The notes under the pieces: generated by a model | What the model was told of the DNA's origin: nothing | The model's database searches: none | What the model saw: the letters and a program-made list of their open reading frames with translations, nothing else | Program-made: the position numbers and the translations under genes | Part shown: one piece after another, positions 36,965 to 48,493 of the stretch | Numbering within the stretch: position 1 is the first letter of the stretch | Layout: the number at the start of each line of letters is the position of its first letter | Origin: Neoscytalidium dimidiatum | Taxonomy: Eukaryota > Ascomycota > Dothideomycetes > Botryosphaeriales > Botryosphaeriaceae | Length of the DNA stretch: 64,000 nucleotides | NCBI GenBank assembly: GCA_037367355.1 | Contig: CM074704.1 | Location: forward strand, 248,001 to 312,000 | Reading direction: 5' to 3'

Positions 36965-37681
36965 CTATCCCCCCCTTCTTTAAGCGAGGTCCTCCAAGCT
37001 CTAGGAGAAAAAAATCTAGCGGGGGTCCTATCTTAGAGTACTAGGCGTAGTATTCTCTAACCTTATCCGGGGCGTTCTTAAAGTTAGTCTAGAGCTAGAG
37101 AGATAGAGCGGCATTCTAGTCGTTCTAATCTAGCGTATAAATAGCTTTATAGATATAGTTTTTAGCTAATTCGCCGTAGCTAACTATCTCTAGTACTTTC
37201 TATTCTTCGTATAGCGTATCTTTATCGTCGTCCTAGATTAGAACTACGGGGCCTAGTTCTTATATTTAGCCTAGGTAGGGGTTATCTAGGGTAAGATAAA
37301 GCTTCTAAGGATAGAAGATATTAAAGAGACTCTTATTTTATATATATTCTAGAAGCGCGATTTCGTAGGCTTTATTATCGATAACTTAGATAATTTCGTA
37401 GGGCCCTATACTCTTAGATCTAAGAGACTTCGTTTCTCTATTTAGATTAAAGTGCCTAGCGTCTATAAAGACTTTATCGCTAAGTTTAAAGGCTAGGTAA
37501 GGTTATTAGAGCTTATTAGTATAGCGTTCTTATTCTTTCTAGACCTAGTAGAGTTATTTCTAGAGAAACTCCCTTATAGCGTTATAGCGGTCTAAGAGAC
37601 GGTCTACTCTAGTAACTTTCGCCGACTAAGGGCTTCCCGTATTCTTAGATTCTAGACTAGTACGCGGATAGAAGCCGTTAT
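36732..37681 (-). mobile_element. Gypsy-4, left part (3' LTR and integrase end)
   Basis: LTR at 36732-36964 followed by the 3' end of the internal region, collinear with gypsy-2 17883-18832. It breaks at 37681 and resumes at 44031, corresponding to gypsy-2 20815; about 1.98 kb of the element is missing. The left flank aggt (36728-36731) pairs with agat (47238-47241): both align to the same LINE position. Confidence 0.82.
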
Positions 37682-37864
37682 TATAAGACAGCTTAAACTA
37701 AAAGAATAGTATTACTATTAAGAAGAAATCTAAGTATAAAGAGAAAAAGAAGAGAAAGTAATAAAGAGATAGGTAGATAGATATATCTAGCTACCTCGGC
37801 GCTACTATAACTAAGCCTACGAAATAACGTTATTCTAGTTTCTATCTAATCTACGAAGCCGCTA
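37682..37864 (-). repeat. Truncated gypsy LTR beside the LINE E 5' end (183 bp)
   Basis: The outer LTR end is intact and the inner end is cut after agccgcta, the same base as at 17145. It lies between gypsy-4 and LINE E. Confidence 0.8.
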
Positions 37865-40800
37865 CGCTTAACTAATAATAACCACCTCCGAATTCGACCT
37901 TAAGAAAAAGCGCTAAGACTGGTATCTATTAAAAGCTCTTAATTTCCTTAGCTAGATTCTCGAATCTTAGCTTCGTAGCTATACGCGCTACTGCGTTATC
38001 GCGTAGAAAAGAGACCTCGTTAGGCTAAATCGACTTCCTCGACCTCTGCATCCCTACTAAAATCCCAAATCGACCTAAAAACGTACGAAATTTTCGGAAT
38101 CTACTAAGAATACCTACGCGTACCTCCGTACGAAGTTATACTAGATTTAGAGCGCGTTTACGCACCTAAATCTAAGGCGAAGAAGCGCTTTCCCCTCTTT
38201 TCTATCCCGCTCCTTTTCCGCGGCCCGTATACGTAGAGTTTTTACTACCTCGCTACCTACGCGAACTAAGAATAACCGAAAATAAGCGAAAAGCTTAACC
38301 GAATAGCCCCGAAAACGCTTCGTTACTTCTCGGGAGAAAGTAACGAAGAAAATTCCCCGCGCTCGCTTAAAATTCGTTTATTTACGGCTTAGTTTAGACG
38401 AAACTAAAGCCGGCGATTTCTTTCTAGTCTAATCTCCTATTTCTACTATTTCTTTTCTAGAAAGAGTATAGAAAACTAAGGATATCCGCCCCCGGACCCC
38501 CCGGATTCCCCGGACCCTCTACGCCCTACGACTCTAATCCGACTATCGACTATGCCGGTAGTTATCGAATCTTCGAATACTACGGTATTAAGTAGTATCG
38601 AAGATATCGAGATAGAAAACGACGAAGTAACACCGCTATCAAGAAGGCCGAAGATAACGGTAATAGTAGAGTCTACGCTAACGCTAGAAAAAAGACTCTC
38701 CTTCTCGCCGATAACTATAGGCACTAACCCGTTCGAATACCGCCTAGAGAAAAGAACCCGATATATATCGGAATCGAAATTAAAGTCCTCCGCAGAATAT
38801 ATCGAAGCCGCGTTCGATTGCCTTATTAAGGCGATCGACCTCGAAGAAGACCGGTCTAAGGTAAATAACCTTAGTAAACTTCTTATTATCTTCCGCGAAT
38901 ATACGGCGAATGGGAAAATCGACTTTACTAAGTCGATTCTCGTAACCGAAGTCCGCGCCCTCGAGAACGTATCCCGTACGCTCTCGAATAAAACGAGGAA
39001 TCTCGGAGCTACCTTCGTAGCTCCTACGGGAAAATCCCAGCCGAGCCAGCTAGTCCTAGCTAAAAAACCTACCTTCTACGCCTCGGTAGCGGTAGATTTA
39101 GTTCTAAACGACGGTTTTATAACCGTATCGTATAAAAAACCAACTAAAAAAATAACTACGAAGCTCGTAAAACTAACGTCTATTAAAGATAGATAAATTA
39201 CCGTCTCCTATAACGGCGTACGAGACTAATTTAACGGAATCCGACTTCGATAAAAGCTAAACCTCGCGTTTGCGGGAGCCGGTTTCGTAAATAAACCCGT
39301 TATCTAAAGAACCTCCCTTTCGTTTAAGGGAAATATCCTAATTACGGGCACTAAAGGCTATACTAGCTAATTCCTCTTAGAAAAAGAGAATATTATTAGG
39401 AAAGTCCTTCCTAATTCTAACCCGAAACTAGTCGAGGCCTAGTATAAGGTTATTATCTACGGAATCCCTACGCGGGAAACTAAGGATATCCTAATCGACT
39501 CCTTTATAAAGGAGGAAATAGAGACCTTTAACGTAGGTCTATCTCCTATCGGAAAGCCCTACTAGGCTACCTCGAAGGAGAAAAGAGAAAAATAATCCGC
39601 GGGATCCGTTATAGTCTCGTTCCGTACGGAAAAGGAATAGAAAAAGACTATTAATAGCCGCCTTTTTATATACGGAATAAGCTATAAGGTAGAGAAAGCA
39701 CGGATTATTTCTAAGGGAATTTAATGCCGTAACTGCCTTAAAAACGAATATAAAACGGTAAAATATACGAGGACTCTTATATACGAAATCTATAAAAAGG
39801 AGCACCTTACGAAAGAGTATAAGTATAAATTTATAAGCTATAAAGCCTCTAAAGGTATACGGTACTAGTACTACCCTAATTCGAATTAACTAACCCCCTT
39901 TATCTATAGATAAATTAAGGGTATTTTAAGCTAATTTAAATAGAAACGCTCTAGCTACGAAGAGCCTTCTATCTAAAGTAATCGATCTTAAAATTAGCCT
40001 AATTCTTATATAAGAACTATAGCTAATAAACCCCGAAAATCCTAGAGAAAGGCGGTCGGTTAACTACCCCGCGTTCGTTTAAATTCTACCGGATTGCTCT
40101 CTAACGGAAAGACCGCGTACGTTAGTATATATATCTCGTTATCTAACGGGAATAGATATTAACTATAACTCCGCGGTAACTAAATCCCCTAACCTAATAG
40201 TTCTAAAAATAATAGAGGAAAATAGCTAATTCTACCTCTTTAATTTATATAACTAAAAGAAATAAGAAAACGATAATTCCCCCTATACGCTAGAACGTAT
40301 TCTAGGCTACTAATAGCTAGAATTCCCTAGTATTATAGCCGGGGACTTTAATATTTACTATCCGTAGTAGGACCTAAGGTCCCCCTCCTCGAACGGAGCC
40401 TCCGCCCTAATTAATTAGATTAAATCTAATAACCTAGACCTACTAAATACGCTAGGAGAAGATACCTTCTACCGGCCGAACCTAGATAGGCCTACGGTAA
40501 TAGATCTAACGCTCTCTAGCCGAGGGCTAACGAATAAAATAACGGACTAGTAAATACTCGAATCTATCGGATTCGACTACTTCTCTATTTTATTTTAAAT
40601 CTAATTAAATAAACGAATAAACTAGGAGAAATCTAAGTAAATTAGATTTAATTACGATAAGGCGAACTAGGATAAATTCTCTAAGATCTTTAAAGAAAAA
40701 GCCTCGAACTTTATAGAAAAGCTACGCCCCCAGCTAGCTAGTCTAGAAGAAGAGAATAAAGATCTTAGCCTAGAGATTCTAAAAGACCGTTCGAAAGAAG

Positions 40801-43800
40801 TCTTACTCTTAGAAAAACTAGGAGAATCCCTAACTAACCTTATACGATAAGCAGCGGACTAAGCTATTCCGAAAACTACCCCGCTAGCTAAAGCTAAACC
40901 CTAGTAGAATTCTATCTTAACGGAGGCCTAAGGGAACCTTAAACGACAAACGCGGCTTATACGACGCTCGCCGGAGCTCGTAAATAAGTAAGACTTTCTA
41001 AAAACCCGAAACGAATACTTCTCCTCTATTCGTAAAGCTAAACGGGACTACTAGAATTCGTTTCTAAGTAAAAATACCCCCAAAACTATCTTTAAAGCAA
41101 TGGCCTATATAAAATACTATCCGATAGAACGAATCCTATCGATTCGGGCTAAAAACGGCCTACTATAAGATAGCTAGAAGGGGAAAAGCTTCGCGCTAAA
41201 AGAAACGTTATTTCTATCCCCTCCTAACGTACGAATCGAAAATAACTGGATAAATTACCAGCCGGACCTAAGCTGGGAATAGCCAATTCTAGATAAAAAA
41301 GAGCTCGAACGAACGTGCTCGAATCTAATAAAAGGAACTACGCCCGAACCGGATTTAATATCCTAATAAATAATAATCTAGGCCTATAACGTATCTCCGA
41401 AAGCCTTTTATTTTATCTATTCGAACCTCTTTAAATATAGCTACTATCTAAAGTGCTAGAGATAAGCTATAGGGGTAATTTTAAAGAAACCTAATAAGCT
41501 AGATCCCGTAAATCCTAAGACTTATAGGGTTATTTCTTTATTAAATTGCCTAGGAAAAGTACTCGAACGAGTAATAGCTAAACGCCTCGGTTTTCTAGCG
41601 GAAACGATAAACCTAATCCACCCTATATAAATAGGGGGAAGACTTAAAAAATCCGCTATAGACGCCTGCTTTATTCTAACGAATTTAGTAGAGGAAAACC
41701 GAAAGGCAAAGCTAAAAATATCTACGCTATTTCTAGACGTACGCGGCGCTTACGACTACGTCGCGTAAGAATAACTCCTAGGAATTTTAAGAAAGTTAAA
41801 GCTTCCGACTAATCTACTCGCGTAGATTAGAACTTTCTTAAATTCCCGATAATTACGCCTTAGTTTCGACGGAAATATAGAAGAATTTAGTAACGTAGAA
41901 ACGGGTATACCGTAAGGTAGCCCTATTTCGCCGATACTATTTCTAATATATATTCGAGACCTATTTTAGACGAACTCCGTTACCTACTTATCTTACGTCG
42001 ACGATATCTCTTTAACAGCAAGCTCGAATAGCTAGAAAAAGAATATTAAGATACTAGAAAGAGAAGCGGAAAGACTCTATAAACTAGGCGCGGAAAATGC
42101 TATATAATTCGACCTCGAAAAAACCGAATTAATACACTTTTCTAAAGAAAAAACGGCAAGAGATTCTACCTTAAAACTACCTACGGGTTTAGTTATAAAG
42201 CCTAAGAATCTAGTCTAATATCTAGGAGTTTTCTTAGACCCACTCCTTAATTTTAAGGAACACGTCGATATTAGAATAAACTAAGCTCGTTCTAGCCTCT
42301 CGAGGATAAATAGACTAGCTAATATCGAAAACGGACTAAAACCTAACGCGGTACGGTAGTTATACTTAGCCTACGTTACCTCCGTCTCCGATTACGGCTC
42401 TATCTTATACTGGAATAACTAAGCGAATTTTAAACGAAAAGCTACGATACTCTAGAATCTAGCTCTACGGAAAATACTAGGCGTTTTTAAAACCGCTCTA
42501 ATTACTCCCTCGAAATAAGCCGCGATCCTACCCTCGGAAATTCGCTTAGAAAACAACCTCCGATCCTACGCCCTACGAAGTCTTAAATTAGACCGAAAAT
42601 ACCTAATTCGAAGCCTTCTAGAAAGAGAGAACGAATACGAAAGTAAGCTCGTTTAAAAAATTAGAGACTTTCTAAAAGATAAGCCGTATAACCTTAAAAC
42701 GGTTAATCCTTTCTACTTTCTACCTTAGAGGCTATCTACCCCCTACTCGGTTAAAGTCTCTAAACTCTCGAAAGAAGAATAAGCTAAGAAATACCTAAAC
42801 GAACTCGAAAACCCTCCGGATAACTTAATTTCTATCTATATAGACGCAAGTTCGATTCCGAATAAAACTAAAATAGGACTAGCCGTTTTTATAGATAGAA
42901 ACGACCCTATACTTAAAGACGAAACTACTATTTTAGTAGGAAATATCGGGAATAATAACCTAGTCTATAACGGCGAACTAGAGGCTCTTATAAGAGCCCT
43001 CGAACTCGTAGTTAAAAACGGATATACCGATAAAGATATTAGAGTCTACGCGGATAACTAGACCGCGCTCTACCGTCTAAAAATACTATCCGGAAATCTA
43101 GGATAACTAGCGTAAATACGAGCTTTAAACGCAGCTAAAACGCTTATCCTAAAAGGAAATTTAGTTTAATTAGAATGGGTCCCCAGCTATTTTAATATAC
43201 GCGGTAACGAAGAAGCAGATTCCCTAGCTAAATACGCCTATAAAATAAACCCGAATAACGAATCGACTAGCTACGCATTCTTTCGAATACTAACGCAAGC
43301 AGATTTTATTAATTCGTGGTAAAAAATAGCGAATAAGCAAGCGGAAATAGCCTCTAAAGAGTCTTATCTAAGGCGGTTTAACTGGAAAATAAAACGAAAG
43401 TTAATAGACCTCTCTACGGAGAGAGAAACTAGCTCCGCGTTTTACTAGCTTAAAATAGGATACGAATACTTTAAGTCCTATCTAAACCGCTTCGGATTAA
43501 ACCCCTCTAATAGCTACCCGTATAATAATACGGCTAAATAAACCCTCCGGCACCTAATTCTAGACTGTAAAAAGTATCGACTCGAAAGAGAAGATATATA
43601 TACTAGTCTAGAAACGAAAAATCCCTCCTTAGACCTCGTTTTTAATATCGAAGAAGAACGGAAAGCTCTTCTAAGCTTTCTATCGACAACTAAAATAGCT
43701 ACCCGAAAGTGGCTATTAGAACTTACTTCGACGGAAGTCTAAATACGTACTTTCGAAAAACTAACTTTAGTCTCTCCTTAAAAAGAAGTTATTCTCCCTT

Positions 43801-44030
43801 ATTTTTCTTTTTATTTTTTATTTTCTATCTCTTCTTATCTCTCTACTTACTTTCCTATTTCTTCCTAAAAGTATCGGCTTAGCCCCTACTATTTCTAGAC
43901 TCCTTCTCGAAGAAAAACCCGAATTAAACCCCGGTCGAAATACCGGACTAGATACGTTAGTAGACTAGCCGTCTTTTATAAGCTTAGCTTATATAAGGAC
44001 GTTAAACAAATAAATAAATAAATAAATAAA
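37865..44030 (+). mobile_element. LINE E, near-complete Tad/I-type LINE, least mutated copy
   Basis: About 6.17 kb. ORF1, open from 38552 to 39196, then becomes interrupted and includes a CRNCLKN zinc-knuckle-like motif near 39730. In the second ORF the AP endonuclease is at about 40330-40600 (AGDFNIYYP context). Reverse transcriptase is at about 41480-42080 with SYVDDIS at 41991-42008. RNase H is at about 42840-43230, and a C-terminal zinc-knuckle-like LDCKKYR motif is near 43560. The second ORF ends at TAA 43740-43742. A TAAA-type tail closes it at 44005-44030. Most stops are TAG or TAA where CAG or CAA is expected. EN-RT-RH order and the tail place it in the Tad1/I group. The 3' side is gypsy-4 internal DNA. 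Confidence 0.87.
38552..39196 (+). CDS. ORF1 (gag-like) fragment of LINE E, still open for 214 codons
   Basis: Starts MPVVIESSNTTVL and ends TKLVKLTSIKDR before a TAA at the first RIP-type stop. This is the N-terminal part of the LINE ORF1 nucleic-acid-binding protein. The downstream part with the zinc-knuckle-like motif is out of reach behind stops. It keeps two glutamines as CAG (GKSQPSQLV), codons RIP usually destroys. No catalytic role is expected. It is probably a remnant rather than an expressed gene. Confidence 0.5.
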   Translation: MPVVIESSNTTVLSSIEDIEIENDEVTPLSRRPKITVIVESTLTLEKRLSFSPITIGTNPFEYRLEKRTRYISESKLKSSAEYIEAAFDCLIKAIDLEEDRSKVNNLSKLLIIFREYTANGKIDFTKSILVTEVRALENVSRTLSNKTRNLGATFVAPTGKSQPSQLVLAKKPTFYASVAVDLVLNDGFITVSYKKPTKKITTKLVKLTSIKDR

Positions 44031-47000
44031 TACTCGTATTATTCGAAGCGGGTATTAAAAGAGGTAAGGTATTTATAGTCCTTCTTAATACGGATCTTAT
44101 TAAAGACGGTAACGACGTCGAGTTTAGTAAAGATCTTAGCCTTATTTAGGCGGGTAAGGGTCTTATTAATATTAGGAATCGGGTACCGGTTCTTTTCGGT
44201 AATTACGTTAAGGGCTCGATAGTTAACGTATACTCTAAGGCCTCTAGAGGGTTTTCTAATAACGAGTATTAGGGTAGATACGTAGAAGGTACTAAGGCGG
44301 ATCTAGCCTTTACCTAGATACTTCTAGATATACTTCTATAATACGTCGCTTTCTTAAGAGGATATCGGCTTATAGTTCTTAACGTAGAAAGGTTTAAATC
44401 CGGGTTTAAGGTTAATCTCGTAGTCCTCTAGGCGGTAGGATACGAGCTCGTCGGCTTTCTTAATATCCTAGAGGTCCTCTATCTAGTAGTAGGCTTAAGG
44501 TAGTCTAGCGAGCCGGTTCTTCTTTATAAGTTCCCCTTTACTCTTTATAAACTTCTAATAATCTACTTTCTTTACTACGGCTACGGTAGTAGCGGCAAAG
44601 GCGGCCTCGTTAGGAGCCCTATTTAGAATAAAGCCTTAGTAGTCTTTCTTATAAGTAAGGCGGATAAAGATAGCGGTACTATAGAACTAAATATTAATAT
44701 CTTACTTCGAAGGATTAGATAGCGGAAGGTAGTAGTCCGTAGCTCTTATCGTATATAGCTTATCGTAGGTGATATATCTATTCTTAAAATACTCCGCCGA
44801 GTTAAACGTTACTATTCTATCGGCGAAGCTAATACTAGAGTTATAGTACTAGAGCTAGAAGTCGCCTAAGACGATAGAGTATATACCTATACGCGCGACG
44901 TAGTAGAGGGCTTATTCTTAGTATCCGTCTATTATAATAGGTACTAGATAGCCGTAGATTAACTATTAGAAAAAGAACCCGTCTCTAAGAATTATACGGA
45001 TTCTTTTTATAAGAGGGAAAGTGCTAAGTTTATTTACGCGAGTAAAGGGTTTATTAACGAGATTAGCTTAGCTACTATTATCGAGGAGAATACGTATATT
45101 TATACTATTTATAGTTACCTTAAGGATTATATAGAATTCTTTTTCTATACGGGAGCGGTTATCTACTATAAAGGAAGAAACTAATACTTTTAACCTCGAA
45201 ATAGTAGATAGGCTTCGCTTATCCGTAGCCCCTTCTACGGTATATTCTAGGAAGCGACTTAGTCCTAGGATTAGAAGTTTTCCGAATCGCTAAGGTAGCT
45301 AGAATTCTAAGAGTTAGAGGGTTTAGACTTAATATCGATATTACTAAACTTAGCGGGCTTATTCTTTAGTAGATAGTAGAGGTTAGTAGTACGATATTTA
45401 AAGCCGCGGTAGCGGTAGTAGCGGCCTTACTAGCTAAGCTAGAGCCTAGCTTAGAAATCTCTAGCGAGGCTCTTAGAATTAGACTTAGATTCGTACTAGA
45501 TATTAGACTATTCTAGGGGCTTAGTTATAGTAGAAGTAAACGCCGAGTTTAAGTTTAAGCGACGTTTACTATTAGTAGGAGAAGCGGGGGTTATACGGCT
45601 ACTATTATTATTATTCGTAGTAGGAGTAGTTTAGGGCTTATCTTTATTACGAGGATAGTTAATATAGATTTTACCGGAGCGGGCCTTAATACTACGTAGG
45701 GCGTTAAGTATTTTATTAACGGATTCGTACTCGGTAGCTAGGATACTAAACTTAAGATTACGGTTAATAGAGGAATAAAGGATCTCTATTTTTTCTTCCT
45801 CGTTAGTACTAGCTAGGTTCTAGAGGATAGCGATACGAGCGTAAAAGACGTTAATAGCCTCGTTAGACCTTTATAAGATTCTAGTAAGGTTAATCCGTAC
45901 CTTTCTAGCTACGTTATCTATATCGTAAGTCTTTCTAAGTCTTTTTAAGAACTCTTTAGCGATTATACCTTCTTTAATAGAGAAAGGGCGTATTATACTA
46001 GCGATTTCCGTACTTAGGCGCTACTAGATATAACGGACTATAAGGCGATTATCGCCGCGGAAGTATCTAGACTCGATAGTAAGCTTATTCTTAATATTAT
46101 CGCGGAAGTAAACGAAGTAATCGAGTACGGCGGTAGTAAGCTTATCTACGTTACTAGTAAGTATCTTACGAGAGCCTTTAATAACGTTTTCTTAAAAGTC
46201 GATAGTATCTTTACGCTAGGCGTGGGCGGCGTATTTATTAAGGCGCTAGAAGGCCTAGTAGTTAAGCTCGCGTAGTTAGACGTTTTCGCGGTTTCTTTCT
46301 TTAAGAGAGTAGATAAGGTTAGTAATCTAGCCTTCTTATTTAACGCCCGTACGCTAAAGAGCGTCTCGTTCCTCGCGGAGATTATTACGCTCTAGACGAA
46401 TACGAGCGAGATTCTTTAAAGTAGTATTAAGTTTAGCTATAGTCTCGTAGAGGTAGATAAGAAGCCTAGCGCGGGCGGCGGCGTTAGAGAAACGATTACT
46501 AAAGTTCTTAAAGCCGTAGATTTTCGTATTCTTAGAGTACTACTACGACTTATAGACGGGGGACTACGCTAGGTCTACTTTAAGGTCGGTAAGAACTCTA
46601 ATAGCGGACTTAGATAGAGGGTCTTCGAGTTTAAGTTAAGAAAGGTCGGTATTAGATAGACCTTCGATATCGTCTAGAGTAAGGGCGCGGCTCTTACTAA
46701 AGGTACGCTAGCTAGAGGGGCCGACGATAGTTACGCGGGGCTATATATCTTCTTTACCGATCGTCGTAGAGCGTTCGCGAGTCGTTAGTATAGTTCTTAG
46801 TAGTTAGTCTTAGAGAATCTAGAACGTCTTAGCTTTTATCGGCGGTAGTCTATATTAAGTAAAGATTTTCTTAGTAGTAAAGGTAATCTAGCCTTTCTAG
46901 TACTAGATAACTAAGTAAGCTTCGCTAGATCTAAGAAGGTTACTAGATATTACTAGGTTAGGTAGTAGCTAAACTACTATACTAAGGTTTTAATACTTAG

Positions 47001-47237
47001 ATTATATAAGATAGCTTAAACTAAAAGGATAGTATTACTATTAAGAAGAAATCTAAGTATAAAGAGAAAAAGAAGAGAAGATAATAGAGAGGTAGATAGG
47101 TAGATATATTTAGCTACCTCGGCGCTACTATAACTAAGCCTATAGAATAACGTTATTTCGGTTTCTATCTAATCTATAGAGCCGCTAGATACTTATCCGG
47201 CGGCCTAATCTACTATTTAAGCCTTAAGAGCCTAATA
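44031..47237 (-). mobile_element. Gypsy-4, right part (reverse transcriptase to 5' LTR)
   Basis: Collinear with gypsy-2 20815-24021: part of reverse transcriptase, protease-like region, gag, and a 233-bp LTR at 47005-47237. With 36732-37681 it forms one element inserted into LINE C and later split. Confidence 0.85.
47005..47237 (-). repeat. 5' LTR of gypsy-4
   Basis: 233 bp, standard ends, followed at 47238 by the 5' end of LINE C. Confidence 0.87.
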
Positions 47238-47412
47238 AGATATAGAAGTAGAAGATAGTAATTTAGTCTAATAAGGTCTCTTTTCTATATAATAATATAG
47301 TAGCGCGTATAGCTATAAAGCTAGAATTTAAGAATCTAGCTAAGAAAATTAAGGGCTTTTAATAGATATTAGTCTTAACGCTTTTTCTTAAGGTTAAATT
47401 CGAAGATAGTTA
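47238..47412 (-). mobile_element. LINE C, 5' end
   Basis: Reverse complement of the LINE 5' region (compare 16975-17130 and 37880-38053). It begins at the LINE base where part 2 of LINE C stopped at 36731. Similarity fades near 47412. Confidence 0.72.
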
Positions 47413-48262
47413 ATATTATCGGCTAATAGTTAAATTAAGTAGTATATACTATATTATATTATAATATTATTAATAGCTTACTTAGTATTCTATAGTAATG
47501 TAAAATATATAAATCTTTTAGAAGAATATCTATATAATACTCTTATATTTAAAAATTCTTATAGATTTTATCTATTAAATATACTTTAAAATTAGACTTT
47601 TATAATATTATAAGAAGTTAAATATACTTTTTTTTATTATAAGCTTAGTTTATAAATTATAATATAAGATAAAGATATTTCTAATTCTTATTTTTAATAA
47701 ACTAACTCTAATAAAAAATTTATAATATCTCTATTAAATTTACTTTAAAATTTAAGAATTTTAGCTACTATTTTATATAAATCGCTAGATACTAATTAAA
47801 TAGCTAAAACGCTTTAAAATATTAATTTTAAAAAAATATATTATTATATAAGTAGCTCTTTATCTATTAAAGCTATCTTTATTTTCTTTAAAGTTTAATT
47901 ATTTACTATCTTCTTTATAGTTTATTTATTTACTATCTTCTTTATAGTTTAGATAAACTTACTATTATTAATACGCCTCTTTTATAGCTTCTTACGCGGC
48001 TTACTATTCTTTCTATTTATAGAGTAACCTCGCTTACGTTTTAACTATTTAGTCTAATATTTTAGTAGAAACGATTTAGGCGGTTAATAACCGTTTATAG
48101 TAGATAAAAAAAAATCCGATTTTTAGCTATTTTTCTTCTAACGATTTAGCCCCTTTACTACTAGAATAAATTCTTAATAGTAGGACTAGAGTATTACGAA
48201 GCTAATTATTTTACCGTTATAAATTATCTTTAATTACGATTTTTCGGACTTAGCCTTATTCG
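47413..48262. other. RIP-mutated, very AT-rich right margin of the island, unassigned
   Basis: Almost no CA or TG, long T and A runs, and no readable domain in any frame. It is probably the old target DNA of LINE C or a further repeat. The RIP pattern ends abruptly near 48262, where gtggccttgtg-type sequence resumes. Confidence 0.6.
47892..47951. repeat. 27-bp tandem repeat, 2.2 units
   Basis: Units at 47892-47918 and 47919-47945 differ at one base and are followed by a 6-base partial unit. Confidence 0.75.
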
Positions 48263-48493
48263 AGTGGCCTTGTGTAAGGAATACCATCGGCTGAGGGTTG
48301 GCCAATTATCGACGGACGCGGATTGCACCCAAGGCAGCCTTAGAATTTTCTCAGCCCCATGCGCCTCAAGATTTTGAAACTTTCAACAGAACCCTTGCAC
48401 TTGAGGCTCATCCTTTTTGCCAATGGTTCTGCTACGTGGCTACAAGATACCTCTGTCTCAAAGTCTCCGTCATGGAAGCAACATTTAATCCAC

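Noticed and set aside
38476..38724. 82-codon minus-strand frame
   Set aside because: Antisense shadow of LINE E ORF1.
39539..39805. 88-codon minus-strand frame rich in F and L
   Set aside because: Antisense of LINE E; the homologous part of LINE B (15220-15470) is the same repeat. No domain.
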